A DNA stretch of 64,000 bases from Faecalibacterium duncaniae. GTDB taxonomy: Bacteria > Bacillota > Clostridia > Oscillospirales > Ruminococcaceae. The position numbers were made by a program, and so were the translations under genes. Below, piece after piece: positions 34,336-44,453 of this stretch. The stretch lies in NCBI RefSeq assembly GCF_010509575.1, contig NZ_CP048437.1:868001-932000 (forward strand). The letters are read 5' to 3'. Under the pieces are notes generated by a model. The model ran no database searches, was not told the DNA's origin, and saw only the letters and a program-made list of their open reading frames with translations. Position 1 is the first letter of the stretch. Each line of letters begins with the position of its first letter.

Positions 34336-34388
34336 ATAAAAAAGCGCGTTCCTCTTTCTGTTCGGGAAGAACAGCGAGTGAACGCGCT
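34336..34388 (-). terminator. minus-strand terminator
   Basis: AGCGCGTTC and GAACGCGCT flank a loop containing CTGTTCGGGAAGAACAG, and the leftward strand continues into T6. Confidence 0.65.
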
Positions 34389-34458
34389 ATGTATGGAGAA
34401 AAGTGTTTTGCACGGTTTCGGGCAGGAATGTGGAAAATAGATTTACACAAATTATCTT

Positions 34459-34555
34459 GTATTTACATGGATTTACAGGAAAGCGGCTACCAATTTTAGC
34501 AGAGAGCCGGAAAACAGAGTTCAAAAGGTGCTTTATGGGGCTTCATTAGCTGGGA
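34459..34555 (+). repeat. dispersed repeat, copy B
   Basis: ATTTACATGGATTTACA ... AGCGGCT.CCAATTTTAGC ... TTAGCTGG, nearly the same as 6082-6175. Two more TTAGCTGG copies follow at 34565 and 34597. A long hairpin with AAAATGCGAAG/CTTCGCATTTT lies at 34633-34680. Confidence 0.75.
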
Positions 34556-34690
34556 ACCTGATTTTATTAGCTGGAACCGAAAATTCTGCTAATGGCATTA
34601 GCTGGCTAATTTTGGTGATAGGTTCAAAATGAAAAATGCGAAGATCGTCTTTCACATGGAAAAATGACCTTCGCATTTTCATAAAGGGAT

Positions 34691-34763
34691 ACCCCAGACA
34701 GGATTCGAACCTGCGGTCTCCTCCTTAGGAGGGAGGCGCTTTATCCAGCTAAGCTACTGAGGC
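34691..34763 (-). tRNA. tRNA-Arg (anticodon CCT)
   Basis: A cloverleaf can be drawn: acceptor GCCTCAG / CTGGGGT (first pair G-T), D-arm with AGCTTAGCTGGATAAAGC, anticodon stem CCTCC / GGAGG with loop CTCCTAA (CCT), and T-arm CAGGTTCGAATCCTG. CCA is not encoded. Its 5' half (34724-34763) is the first of three tandem copies. Confidence 0.88.
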
Positions 34764-35470
34764 ATATTATGTATTATCGTTGATTTTTTGAAATTCAACG
34801 CACTTGGAAACGAATATGCAGAATGCTTTTCACACCGAAGTGACCGACTGCGTTGCAACCGGAACGGTGTTAAACTTGTTGCATCAAAAATTGTTGAGAA
34901 AACTTTGATTCCCGGTCTTGCTTTTGATTAGAGCAATCACTTCTGCACCCAAGGTATCAGGTTGACCGAATTCTTAGGAGGGAGGCGCTTTATCCAGCTA
35001 AGCTACTGAGGCATATTATGTATTATCGTTGATTTTTTGAAATTCAACGCGCTTGGAAACGAATATGCAGAATGATTTTCACACCGAAGTGACCGACTGC
35101 GTTGCAACCGGAACGGTGTTGAACTTGTTGCATCAAAATTTGTTGAGAAAACCGTGATTCTCGGTTTTGCTTTTGAATAGAGCAATCACTTCTGCACCCA
35201 AGGTATCCGGTTGACCGAATTCTTAGGAGGGAGGCGCTTTATCCAGCTAAGCTACTGAGGCATATTATGTATTATCGTTGATTTTTTGAAATTCAACGCG
35301 CTTGGAAACGAATATGCAGAATGATTTTCACACCGAAGTGACCGACTGCGTTGCAACCGGAACGGTGTTGAACTTGTTGCATCAAAATTTGTTGAGAAAA
35401 CCGTGATTCTCGGTTTTGCTTTTGAATAGAGCAATCACTTCTGCACCCAAGGTATCCGGTTGACCGAATT
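34724..35470. repeat. three 249-bp tandem units with tRNA-Arg 5' halves
   Basis: CTTAGGAGG recurs at 34724, 34973, 35222 and 35471, exactly 249 bp apart. Each unit begins with the 40 nt of the tRNA-Arg 5' half (anticodon loop to 5' end) and continues with about 209 bp of non-coding sequence. Units 2 and 3 look identical; unit 1 differs at several bases. Only unit 1 abuts the 3' half that makes a whole tRNA. A short open frame repeated in units 2 and 3 is antisense chance. Confidence 0.9.
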
Positions 35471-35510
35471 CTTAGGAGGCGAACGCTCTATCCAGCTGAG
35501 CTATGAAGAC
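35471..35510 (-). pseudogene. orphan 5' half of a second tRNA-Arg
   Basis: GTCTTCATAGCTCAGCTGG...GCGTTCGCCTCCTAAG is a good tRNA-Arg(CCT) 5' half with a different sequence from the intact gene. After CCTAAG the expected GCGAA stem and T-arm are missing; the 249-bp unit takes over. The acceptor GTCTTCA has no partner nearby. Confidence 0.75.
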
Positions 35511-35522
35511 GGATACCATATT

Positions 35523-35551
35523 ATAATACCGCAACTTCCCCACAAAATCAA
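35523..35551 (-). promoter_or_regulatory. promoter of the broken tRNA / array
   Basis: TTGATT (35551-35546), a 17-bp spacer and TATTAT (35528-35523), about 12 bp before the orphan tRNA half. Transcription would run through the array into the intact tRNA-Arg. Confidence 0.7.
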
Positions 35552-35666
35552 GTTGAATCGGAAAGAAAAAAGGTGTATCCTATAGGAGAGGCGCTCATGC
35601 GCGGCATGGGTGCAGAATGAAGTGCAGGTGCAGCACAGGCGGCCCGGCACAAAAAGGAGCCAACTT

Positions 35667-37046
35667 ATGGGGATGAAACGGAAAAAGAGAGCATCGCGTC
35701 GGCGCGGCTGGCTGCTGGGCAGCAGTGCAACGCAGGTCATCTGCATCAGCTTTGTGCTGCTGATCGCGCTGGGAACGCTGCTGCTGACACTGCCCATTTC
35801 CAGCCGCAGCGGTCGGCTGGGCGTGGTGGATGCCATGTTCACTGCCACCAGTGCCACCTGTGTGACAGGTCTGGTCGTGCGGGATACCTGGACGCAGTTC
35901 ACGCCCTTTGGGCAGGCGGTGGTTTTGCTGCTGATCCAGGTGGGCGGTCTGGGCCTGGTGACACTGACCAGCTTTTTTGCGCTGGCGGCCAAACGCCGGA
36001 TGGGCTTTAAGGACCTGCGGCTGCTGGGAGAAAGCGTTTCGGCCAGCGGATACTCGCAGGCTACCGATGTGCTGAAGATCGTGGTCAAGCTGGCGATGAC
36101 CTTTGAGATCATTGGCATGATGCTTCTGATGATCGCCTTTGTGCCGCAGTTTGGTGCGGAGGGCATCTGGATCAGCGCATTCACGGCCATCTCGGCGTTC
36201 TGCAATGCGGGCTTCGATCTGTTTGGCCGGTTCGGGCAGTATTCCTCGCTGGCTCCCTATGTCAGTAATTATTATGTACAGGCTGTGATCATGTTCCTGA
36301 TCATGGCAGGCGGTCTGGGCTTTATGGTCTGGGTGGAGATCGGAGAGTGGCGCAAGAAGCGGCACCTGTCTCTCCATGCCCGGATGGTGTTGCTCTTTTC
36401 CTGCATCCTGTGGGTGGGCGGTGCCGTCCTCATCGGTCTGATGGAGTGGAATAACCCCAAGAGCATGGGCGGGCTGTCCGTGCCGGGCAAGGTGATGGCG
36501 GCCCTGTTCCAGTCGGTGTCAACCCGTACTGCCGGTATGAACACCATCGACCTGGCCGCCTGCGGGCCCATCACCAAGCTGCTGATGAGCGTTCTGCAGT
36601 TCATCGGCGCGGCTCCCGGTTCCACCGGCGGCGGTGTGAAGGTGACCACCTTTGCCGTTCTGATCCTGACCATGCGCAGCGTGGCGCAGGGCCGGGATGA
36701 CTGTGTCATCGGCGGCCACCACATTGAATCCAAGACCGTTTACCGTGCGCTGACCATTATCATGCTGGGCATGGTGGCAGCGCTGGGCTCTGCCGTGGTG
36801 GTCTATTACAACACCTCGGATGCCGTAACGGTCATTGACGCGATCTTTGAATCCTGCTCCGCCTTTGGTACCGTGGGCCTTTCGGTGGGCGTGACCAGCC
36901 AGCTGAACACCGGGGCCAAGCTGCTGTACATGCTGGTGATGTTCATGGGCCGTGTGGGCCCGGTGTCCTTTGCCATCAGCCTGACCAGCAAACCCGATGA
37001 CAACAAGCGCAAGATCCTGCCCGTTGGACAGATCAACGTAGGATAA
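35667..37046 (+). CDS. TrkH/KtrB family potassium uptake channel
   Basis: A 459-residue membrane channel for K+ uptake. The four pore loops of the TrkH/KtrB fold can be found: TATSATCVTGL, ISAFCNAGFDLFG, QSVSTRTAGMNT and FESCSAFGTVGLSVG, each with the filter glycine. The start is the ATG at 35667, with AAGGAG 7 nt upstream; an in-frame ATG at 35610 lacks one. A KtrA/TrkA RCK subunit is not encoded next to it, so the regulator must lie elsewhere. A strong terminator follows. Confidence 0.94.
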   Translation: MGMKRKKRASRRRGWLLGSSATQVICISFVLLIALGTLLLTLPISSRSGRLGVVDAMFTATSATCVTGLVVRDTWTQFTPFGQAVVLLLIQVGGLGLVTLTSFFALAAKRRMGFKDLRLLGESVSASGYSQATDVLKIVVKLAMTFEIIGMMLLMIAFVPQFGAEGIWISAFTAISAFCNAGFDLFGRFGQYSSLAPYVSNYYVQAVIMFLIMAGGLGFMVWVEIGEWRKKRHLSLHARMVLLFSCILWVGGAVLIGLMEWNNPKSMGGLSVPGKVMAALFQSVSTRTAGMNTIDLAACGPITKLLMSVLQFIGAAPGSTGGGVKVTTFAVLILTMRSVAQGRDDCVIGGHHIESKTVYRALTIIMLGMVAALGSAVVVYYNTSDAVTVIDAIFESCSAFGTVGLSVGVTSQLNTGAKLLYMLVMFMGRVGPVSFAISLTSKPDDNKRKILPVGQINVG

Positions 37047-37087
37047 AAAAATGGACGGCTCTCGTTTTCGAGAGCCGTCCATTTTTT
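37045..37087. terminator. bidirectional terminator
   Basis: AAAAAATGGACGGCTCTCG and its exact reverse complement around a 5-nt loop, between the K+ channel gene and pepT. Confidence 0.9.
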
Positions 37088-37123
37088 ATGTGCAGTCAGC
37101 GTGGAAACGTTTCGGGAGCGGAA

Positions 37124-38341
37124 TCATTTGCTGTAGATCTCCACGATATTCAGCAGGATTTCGGTTGCCTTGTCCATGCGCTCTACGGTGGTGCACTCGC
37201 ACACGCCATGGAAGTTGAAGCCGCCGGTGCCCAGGTTGGGGCAGGGCAGGCCCTTCCAGCTCAGGGTGGCACCATCGGTGCCGCCGCGCACAGGTACTTC
37301 CTCGGGGGTTAGACCGGCCTTTTCGATGGCTTTGCGGGCGTTCTCCACCAGATGGAAGTGGGGCTTGATCTTTTCCAGCATGTTGCGGTAGCTGTCCTTG
37401 ATCTCCACCTCCACGGTGCCGGGGCCGTACTTGCCGTTGAGGTAATCGGCAATGTGGAGGAGGTTATCCTTCTTGTACTGCAGCTTGTCGGCATCGTGGT
37501 CGCGCAGGATGTAGCCCAGCTTAGCGTTGGTCACGTCGCCGTACATCTGGCAGAGGTGGTAGAAGCCCTGACGGCCCTCGGTGGTCTCGGGACGGGCCAT
37601 GATGGGCAGGGCCGTGTGGAACTCCATGGCCACATTGGAGGCGTTGATCATGGCATCCTTGGCGGAGCCGGGATGCACCGAGAAGCCGTGGATGGTCACG
37701 GTGGCGGCAGCTGCGTTGAAGTTCTCATACTCGATGCCGCCTACGTCACCGCCATCAACGGTGTAGGCGAAATCCGCGCCAAAGCCCGGGATATCGAAGA
37801 GGGAAGCGCCCTCGCCGATCTCCTCGTCGGGGGTGAAGGCGATGCAGAGCTTGCCGTGGGGGCGGCCCTCGGCAAGGAGAATCTCGGCGGCGGTCAGGAT
37901 CTCTGCCACACCGGCCTTGTCGTCTGCGCCCAGCAGGGTGGTGCCGTCGGTGGTGATCAGAGTCTCACCCTTGAGATCGGCCAGGAAGGGGAAGGTGGAG
38001 ACCTTCATCACCATGCCGGTGGCGGGCAGGGTAACATCGCGGCCGTCATAATTCTCGTGCAGGATGGGGGAAACACCCTCGCCGGAAGCGTCGGGGGCGG
38101 TATCCATGTGGGCAATCAGGCCCAGGGCAGGCTTGTCCTCACAGCCGGGGGTGGCGGGGATGCTGCCGTAGACATAGCAGTGCTCGTCTACCCGGGCATC
38201 CTCGATGCCCAGAGCCTTCATCTCTTCCACCAGCTGGCGGGCCAGGTCAAACTCCCGCTCTGCCGAGGGGTGGGTGCCGCTCTCAGGGTCGGAGGTAGTG
38301 TAAACGCGGACATAATTCAACAGTCGCTCGTATGCACGCAT
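37124..38341 (-). CDS. pepT: peptidase T (tripeptide aminopeptidase)
   Basis: A 405-residue M20 zinc peptidase that releases the N-terminal residue of tripeptides in the cytoplasm. Metal ligands and catalytic motifs: GLIAHMDTAPD, LLGADDKAG, TPDEEIGEGAS, VDGG and the closing NLGTGGFNFHG with the last zinc His. The ATG at 38341 follows AAGGAG; an upstream in-frame extension has none. It is a single-gene unit. Confidence 0.96.
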   Translation of the reverse strand: MRAYERLLNYVRVYTTSDPESGTHPSAEREFDLARQLVEEMKALGIEDARVDEHCYVYGSIPATPGCEDKPALGLIAHMDTAPDASGEGVSPILHENYDGRDVTLPATGMVMKVSTFPFLADLKGETLITTDGTTLLGADDKAGVAEILTAAEILLAEGRPHGKLCIAFTPDEEIGEGASLFDIPGFGADFAYTVDGGDVGGIEYENFNAAAATVTIHGFSVHPGSAKDAMINASNVAMEFHTALPIMARPETTEGRQGFYHLCQMYGDVTNAKLGYILRDHDADKLQYKKDNLLHIADYLNGKYGPGTVEVEIKDSYRNMLEKIKPHFHLVENARKAIEKAGLTPEEVPVRGGTDGATLSWKGLPCPNLGTGGFNFHGVCECTTVERMDKATEILLNIVEIYSK

Positions 38342-38442
38342 AAGAATGCTCCTTTGCTTGTATTTGATTCTATGATACGCTTTTCCGCGGCAATTTACAA
38401 GAGGGTGCAGCAGGGGAGCGCAGATCGAAGCGCAGTAAAACA

Positions 38443-38483
38443 ACAAAAACACCGTCAGCCCGTTGTGTCAGGCTGACGGTGTT
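38443..38483 (-). terminator. terminator of atp operon
   Basis: AACACCGTCAGCC and GGCTGACGGTGTT, with T5 on the leftward strand, 18 bp behind atpC. Confidence 0.88.
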
Positions 38484-38500
38484 CTGTTTGAGGAGAGCGT

Positions 38501-38907
38501 TTAACGCTTGTATTTGGCGGCCGTCTGCAGGCGCTGCATGGCGCGGTCCAGTGCGATCTTGCTCTGGTAGTACTCGTGCATGCTCTGCTTGTGCTGCAGG
38601 CGCTCCTCGGCCCGGATGCGGGCAGCCTCGGCGCGGTTGCGGTCGATATCTTCGGGCCGCTCGGCGCTGTCCACCAGCAGCAGGACAAAGGTGGGGGTCA
38701 CTTCTGCAATGCCGTCGCCCACCAGCACCTCGCGGGTCTCACCGTCCACGGTGAACTTTGCAATGCCCATGTGCAGGGCCACCAGCACGGGGTTGTGCCC
38801 GGCCTGCACGCCGTACACGCCGTCGCCGGTGGGCAGGGTCAGGCTCTCGCAGTAGCCCTGATAGAATTCACCGCTGGAAGCCGTGATGTTCAGGATGAAC
38901 TTTTCCA

Positions 38908-38908
<1 letters not shown>
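38501..38908 (-). CDS. atpC: ATP synthase F1 subunit epsilon
   Basis: A 135-residue rotor subunit. The N-terminal beta-sandwich (SSGEFYQGYCESLTLPTGDGVYGVQAGHNPVL) and C-terminal helical hairpin (AEAARIRAEERLQ...) are both present. It couples the rotor to F1 and can inhibit hydrolysis. The ATG overlaps the atpD stop (TGATG), so the two are coupled. Confidence 0.96.
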
Positions 38909-40389
<1,481 letters not shown>

Positions 40390-41268
40390 TTACTCGTTAT
40401 TCTGTACTGCCGCCGCGCCGCCGATGATCTCGGTGATCTCCTGGGTGATGGAACCCTGACGGGAGCGGTTGTATTCCAGCTCCAGATCGTGGATCATATC
40501 CTTGGCGCTCTTGGTGGCGGAATCCATGGCGGTCATGCGGGCGCTCTGCTCGGCGCAGAAGCTCTCGGTCATGGCACCAAAGATCATGCCGTGCATATAG
40601 ATGGGGGCCGTCTGCTCGAACACCGTCCAGGCATCCGGGAACATCTCCACCTCGCCGCGGGGGTCGCCCAGACCCTTGGGAGCGGGCGTGAGGTGGGCAC
40701 GGTCCAGCGGCAGCAGGCGTTCCATGACCGGCTCGCTGGTCAGCGCGTTCTGGATCTTGGTGTAGACGATGTAGATCTCGTCCAGCTTGCCGGACTTGAA
40801 ATCATCGATGGCATCCACCGTGATATCACGGGCGCGCTGCAGGGTGGGAGCCGTGGCACCGTAATGGAAATCCTCCACCAGACGGGGATCCTTGTGGAAC
40901 AGGGCACGGTAGCCTACCTGACCGATGACATAGAACCGGTCGTTCTGGTCGGCGTGCTCCCGCAGGAACTTGAGCAGGTTCTGGTTGTAAGCACCGGCCA
41001 TGCCCTTGTCGGCGGTCAGCACGATGTAGGCCCGCTTGGGGTTCTCCAGATCCCGCTCGTGGAAGAAGGGGTGCTCCGGCTCGTCGGGCAGGTGGGGCAC
41101 CACGCGGGAGATGGTATCCCGCATCCGGGTGAAGTAGGGCAGAACATTCTGGTAGTTCTGCCGGGCCTTGCGGAGCTTGGAGGAGGAGATCAGGTACATG
41201 GCATTCGTGATCTTCATGGTATCCTGAATGCTCTCGATCCGCTCCTTGAGCAGCTTACTGGATGCCAT
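40390..41268 (-). CDS. atpG: ATP synthase F1 subunit gamma
   Basis: A 292-residue central stalk subunit. The N-terminal helix (KERIESIQDTMKITNAMYLISSSKLRKA) and C-terminal helix (ARMTAMDSATKSAKDMIHDLELEYNRSRQGSITQEITEI) are typical and form the rotating coiled coil. The start overlaps the end of atpA by 14 bp. Confidence 0.96.
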   Translation of the reverse strand: MASSKLLKERIESIQDTMKITNAMYLISSSKLRKARQNYQNVLPYFTRMRDTISRVVPHLPDEPEHPFFHERDLENPKRAYIVLTADKGMAGAYNQNLLKFLREHADQNDRFYVIGQVGYRALFHKDPRLVEDFHYGATAPTLQRARDITVDAIDDFKSGKLDEIYIVYTKIQNALTSEPVMERLLPLDRAHLTPAPKGLGDPRGEVEMFPDAWTVFEQTAPIYMHGMIFGAMTESFCAEQSARMTAMDSATKSAKDMIHDLELEYNRSRQGSITQEITEIIGGAAAVQNNE

Positions 41269-43009
41269 TGCTCTCCCCTCCCGCGAATGCCTTCCACGCG
41301 GTCAGGATGGTGTCCACCTGTTCCGGGGTGATCTTGCCCGTGGACGTGATCGCGTCCATGGTGCCGGAAACATCGGCGTGGAACTGGCGCACAAAGGCAT
41401 TGGTCTTTGCGCGCTGGTCAGCCAGCGGCAGGTCGTCCAGCATCCCGTGGGAAGCCAGGGTCAGCACGACCACCTGCTCGGCATCGGACTTGGGCTGGTA
41501 CAGCGGCTGCTTGAGCATCTCGGTCAGGGCTTTGCCGTGTTCCAGCTGGCGGCGGGTCTCAGCGTCCAGATCAGAGCTGAACTGGGCAAAGGACTCCATA
41601 TCCTTGTACTGGGCCAGCTCGATACGCAGGTTGGAATTGGCCTTTTTCATGGCCTTGGTCTGGGCAGCGCCGCCCACACGGGAGACCGACAGGCCGACAT
41701 TGACGGCGGGGCGGTTGCCTGCGTTGAACAGGGCGCTTTCCAGGAAAATCTGACCATCGGTGATGGAGATGACGTTGGTGGGGATGTAAGCAGAGACATC
41801 GCCCGCCTGGGTCTCAACGATGGGCAGGGCAGTGATGGAACCGCCGCCCAGATCGTCGCGCATCCGGCAGGAGCGCTCCAGCAGACGGGAATGCAGATAG
41901 AACACGTCGCCGGGGTAAGCCTCACGGCCGGGAGAGCGGCGAAGCAGCAGGGAGATGGCACGGTAGGCCACCGCATGCTTGGAAAGGTCGTCGTAGACGA
42001 TCAGGACGCTCTTGCCCTTGGACATGAAATACTCGGCCAGTGCAGTGCCCGCATAGGGTGCGATGTACTGCAGGGGAGCGGAATCGGAAGCCGTGGCGGC
42101 CACGATGGTGGTGTAGCTCATGGCACCGTGCTTCTTGAGGTCCTCGGCCACGCGGGCGATGGAGGAAGCCTTCTGGCCGATGGCAACATAGATGCAGAGC
42201 ACGCCGGTGTCCTTCTGGTTCAGGATGGCATCGGTGGCAATGGAGGTCTTGCCGGTCTGGCGGTCGCCGATGATCAGCTCACGCTGGCCGCGGCCGATGG
42301 GGAACATAGAGTCGATGGCCAGGATGCCGGTGTGAAGCGGGGTATCCACGCTCTGGCGCTCCAGAATGCCGGGGGCCTGCTTCTCGATGGGGTTGTAGCC
42401 TTCGGCGTTCACCGGGCCCTTGCCGTCAATGGGCTCGCCCAGCGGGTCGATGACGCGGCCCAGGAAACCATCACCCACAGGGATGCCGGCGCGCTTGCCG
42501 CTGCGGGTCACCAGAGTGCCCACGCCCACGGTCTCGGCACCGTCGAACAGCATAATGCCCAGCTTGCCCGGGTCCACACTTTCGACCATGCCCTTGGCAC
42601 CGTTCTCAAAGGTGACGATCTCGCCATAAACGGCCTTGTCCATGCCCTCCACCTGCACGATGCCATCGGCAGAGGAGATGACCACGCCGCCCTCGGCAGA
42701 GGTCTGGGCAGGCTTGTAATCCTCGATGCGGGTCTTGAGGGTGGCCAGAGAGGGCTTGCCAGCCATCATCTGGTCCAGCTGGTGGCGGCCGGAGTTGTCG
42801 AATACCCGGTCGCCAACCTGCAGCACATAGCCGGAGAGCAGGCTCTCGTCCACCGAGACATTCAGGATGACCTCAGTGGCATCATAGAGCTTCTTGACCT
42901 CAGCCTTGATGCGGGCGATGTCCTCTTCACGGAGCTGGTGTGCGGCGCGCAGGTCGGCCTTGACGATGCGGTTCTCAGAGAAGAATTCGCGGCTGAACTC
43001 AGTTGCCAT
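41255..43009 (-). CDS. atpA: ATP synthase alpha with N-terminal delta C-domain
   Basis: A 584-residue subunit, about 80 longer than usual. Residues 1-80 are not alpha sequence but the C-terminal domain of delta: HQLREEDIARIKAEVKKLYD, then VDESLLSGYVLQVGDRVFDNS, then RHQLDQM, matching the 'IDxSxxxGxxIxxGDxVxDGSVRGRLxxL' end of AtpH. From about 90 on it is a full alpha (DGIVQVEGMD, Walker A GDRQTGKTS with Lys near 254, LLRRSPGREAYPGDVFYLHSRLLER). The delta N-terminal helical domain is absent from the operon. ATG 43009 has AGGTG upstream and overlaps atpF by 11 bp. Confidence 0.93.
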   Translation of the reverse strand: MATEFSREFFSENRIVKADLRAAHQLREEDIARIKAEVKKLYDATEVILNVSVDESLLSGYVLQVGDRVFDNSGRHQLDQMMAGKPSLATLKTRIEDYKPAQTSAEGGVVISSADGIVQVEGMDKAVYGEIVTFENGAKGMVESVDPGKLGIMLFDGAETVGVGTLVTRSGKRAGIPVGDGFLGRVIDPLGEPIDGKGPVNAEGYNPIEKQAPGILERQSVDTPLHTGILAIDSMFPIGRGQRELIIGDRQTGKTSIATDAILNQKDTGVLCIYVAIGQKASSIARVAEDLKKHGAMSYTTIVAATASDSAPLQYIAPYAGTALAEYFMSKGKSVLIVYDDLSKHAVAYRAISLLLRRSPGREAYPGDVFYLHSRLLERSCRMRDDLGGGSITALPIVETQAGDVSAYIPTNVISITDGQIFLESALFNAGNRPAVNVGLSVSRVGGAAQTKAMKKANSNLRIELAQYKDMESFAQFSSDLDAETRRQLEHGKALTEMLKQPLYQPKSDAEQVVVLTLASHGMLDDLPLADQRAKTNAFVRQFHADVSGTMDAITSTGKITPEQVDTILTAWKAFAGGESNGIQ

Positions 43010-43490
43010 GCTCAGCACCTGCTTTCTCCAGCAGATCGTCCAGCAAACGGGAATCGTCCTGCTCGGTCAGGTTCCGGCTCAGCAGCTTCTCGCACATGGC
43101 GCGGGCCAGTGCGGTGGTCTGTGCGTCGGCTTCGCGCAGCTTGTGCTGGCGCTCTGCCTCAGCAGCGGCCTTGCCCTCGGCTACAATGGCATCGGCCTGT
43201 TTCTGGGCCTCGGCCAGCAGCTGCTGCTTTGCAGTTTCGGCCTGCTGCTCGTAAGTCTCGCGGCGGGCAGCAGCCTCGGTGTCCACATTGCGCAGCTTGT
43301 CCTGCGCAGCGTTCATGGCCGCAGCGGCCTCCTTTTTGGAGGTCTCGGCGGCGTTCAGTGCGTCATCCACCTGTTTCTGACGCTGTGCGATGATCCCCAT
43401 AACAGGCTTGTACAGGAATTTCCGCAGCAGCAAAAACAGAATCAGAACGTTGACGACTGTATACAGAAGATTCAGATTCAGTGTCAGCAT
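42999..43490 (-). CDS. atpF: ATP synthase Fo subunit b
   Basis: A 163-residue peripheral stalk subunit. One N-terminal membrane helix (about 5-25) is followed by a long charged, alanine-rich coiled coil and a C-terminal region (LLSRNLTEQDDSRLLDDLL) that normally binds delta. Length is normal, so delta is not fused here as it is in mycobacteria. Confidence 0.95.
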   Translation of the reverse strand: MLTLNLNLLYTVVNVLILFLLLRKFLYKPVMGIIAQRQKQVDDALNAAETSKKEAAAAMNAAQDKLRNVDTEAAARRETYEQQAETAKQQLLAEAQKQADAIVAEGKAAAEAERQHKLREADAQTTALARAMCEKLLSRNLTEQDDSRLLDDLLEKAGAEHGN

Positions 43491-43507
43491 TCGTCATGCC
43501 TCCGTTA

Positions 43508-43732
43508 TCAACCCAGGAACAGGATGATCAGCAGTGCAACGACGAAACCGAAAATTGCAGTACCTTCGGCCAGAGCAGCACCCAGCAGCAGGTTGGTCTG
43601 GATCTTGCCGGAAGCCTCGGGCTGGCGGGAAATAGCCTCGGTTGCCTTGCCGGTTGCAATGCCGATGCCAATGCCGCCGCCAATACCAGTCAGCGCTGCA
43701 ATGCCAGCGCCCAGAGCGATAAGTCCGTTCAT
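43508..43732 (-). CDS. atpE: ATP synthase Fo subunit c
   Basis: A 74-residue hairpin of two membrane helices joined by the RQPE loop. The ion-binding carboxylate is the Glu in [10 protein letters not shown]. The Gln and Ser of sodium-type rings (PGVGQG, ESTG) are replaced by Ile and Gly, so proton coupling is more likely (inference by motif). Confidence 0.96.
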   Translation of the reverse strand: MNGLIALGAGIAALTGIGGGIGIGIATGKATEAISRQPEASGKIQTNLLLGAALAEGTAIFGFVVALLIILFLG

Positions 43733-43769
43733 AATTTTAATCTCCTTTTGATTTGATGATGGAAAGGGT

Positions 43770-44453
43770 TTACTCTTCGTCTCCCATGGTCTCCTTCATA
43801 AACAAAGAGGTAAGGAACACAAAGACGTAGGTCTGGATCAGACCATCGAACAGGTCAAAATACAAGCTGAAGATGGCAGGCACGAACACAGGCACCACCA
43901 GCTTGATCAGCTCCATAATGACAAAAGCGCCCAGCACGTTGCCGAACAGTCGCATGCACAGGCTGGTGGGCCGGATGGCCACCTCCAGCACGTTCATGGG
44001 GGCCATGATGGGGGTGGGGGCAGCCAGGCTCTTGAGGAAGCCAACGCCGCCGCGTGCATGGATGCCGGCATACTCGATCAGGCAGATGCTCATCAGAGCA
44101 AGGGCCGCCGTGACGTTCAGGTCCTTTGTGGGGGGCTTGATGCCGAACACACCGATCAGGTTGGAGCAGCCGATGTACAGCGCCACGCTCATCAGATAGG
44201 GGACATAGCGCTTTCCACTTTCGCCCAGCAGGCCCACAAAGAAATCATTGATCGTAGTAACGACCGTTTCCAGGATGGCCTGCCGCTTGGTGATGTGATC
44301 CACCCGCAGATTCCGCGTCAGCAGGATGGAGCCGATGACAAGAAACGCCATGATGCCCCAGCTCACGACCACGGACTCCGGAATGGAAAGCCCGAACACC
44401 GTGACCATGTCAACATTCAGCTCTTCTTTCAAAGCAGCAGTCAACGCATTCAT
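43770..44453 (-). CDS. atpB: ATP synthase Fo subunit a
   Basis: A 227-residue membrane subunit with the essential arginine in [17 protein letters not shown] and the last-helix motif [17 protein letters not shown]. It forms the ion half-channels next to the c ring. It is the first gene of the operon; a TATGAT box about 50 nt upstream is a possible -10. No atpI precedes it. Confidence 0.96.
   Translation of the reverse strand: MNALTAALKEELNVDMVTVFGLSIPESVVVSWGIMAFLVIGSILLTRNLRVDHITKRQAILETVVTTINDFFVGLLGESGKRYVPYLMSVALYIGCSNLIGVFGIKPPTKDLNVTAALALMSICLIEYAGIHARGGVGFLKSLAAPTPIMAPMNVLEVAIRPTSLCMRLFGNVLGAFVIMELIKLVVPVFVPAIFSLYFDLFDGLIQTYVFVFLTSLFMKETMGDEE

Noticed and set aside
35003-35434. Repeated 60-codon frame within the 249-bp units
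   Set aside because: It repeats only because the DNA repeats; no ribosome site, and it is disrupted in unit 1.
34724-35470. Possible CRISPR array
   Set aside because: The repeats are whole 249-bp units without short unique spacers, and no cas genes are present.
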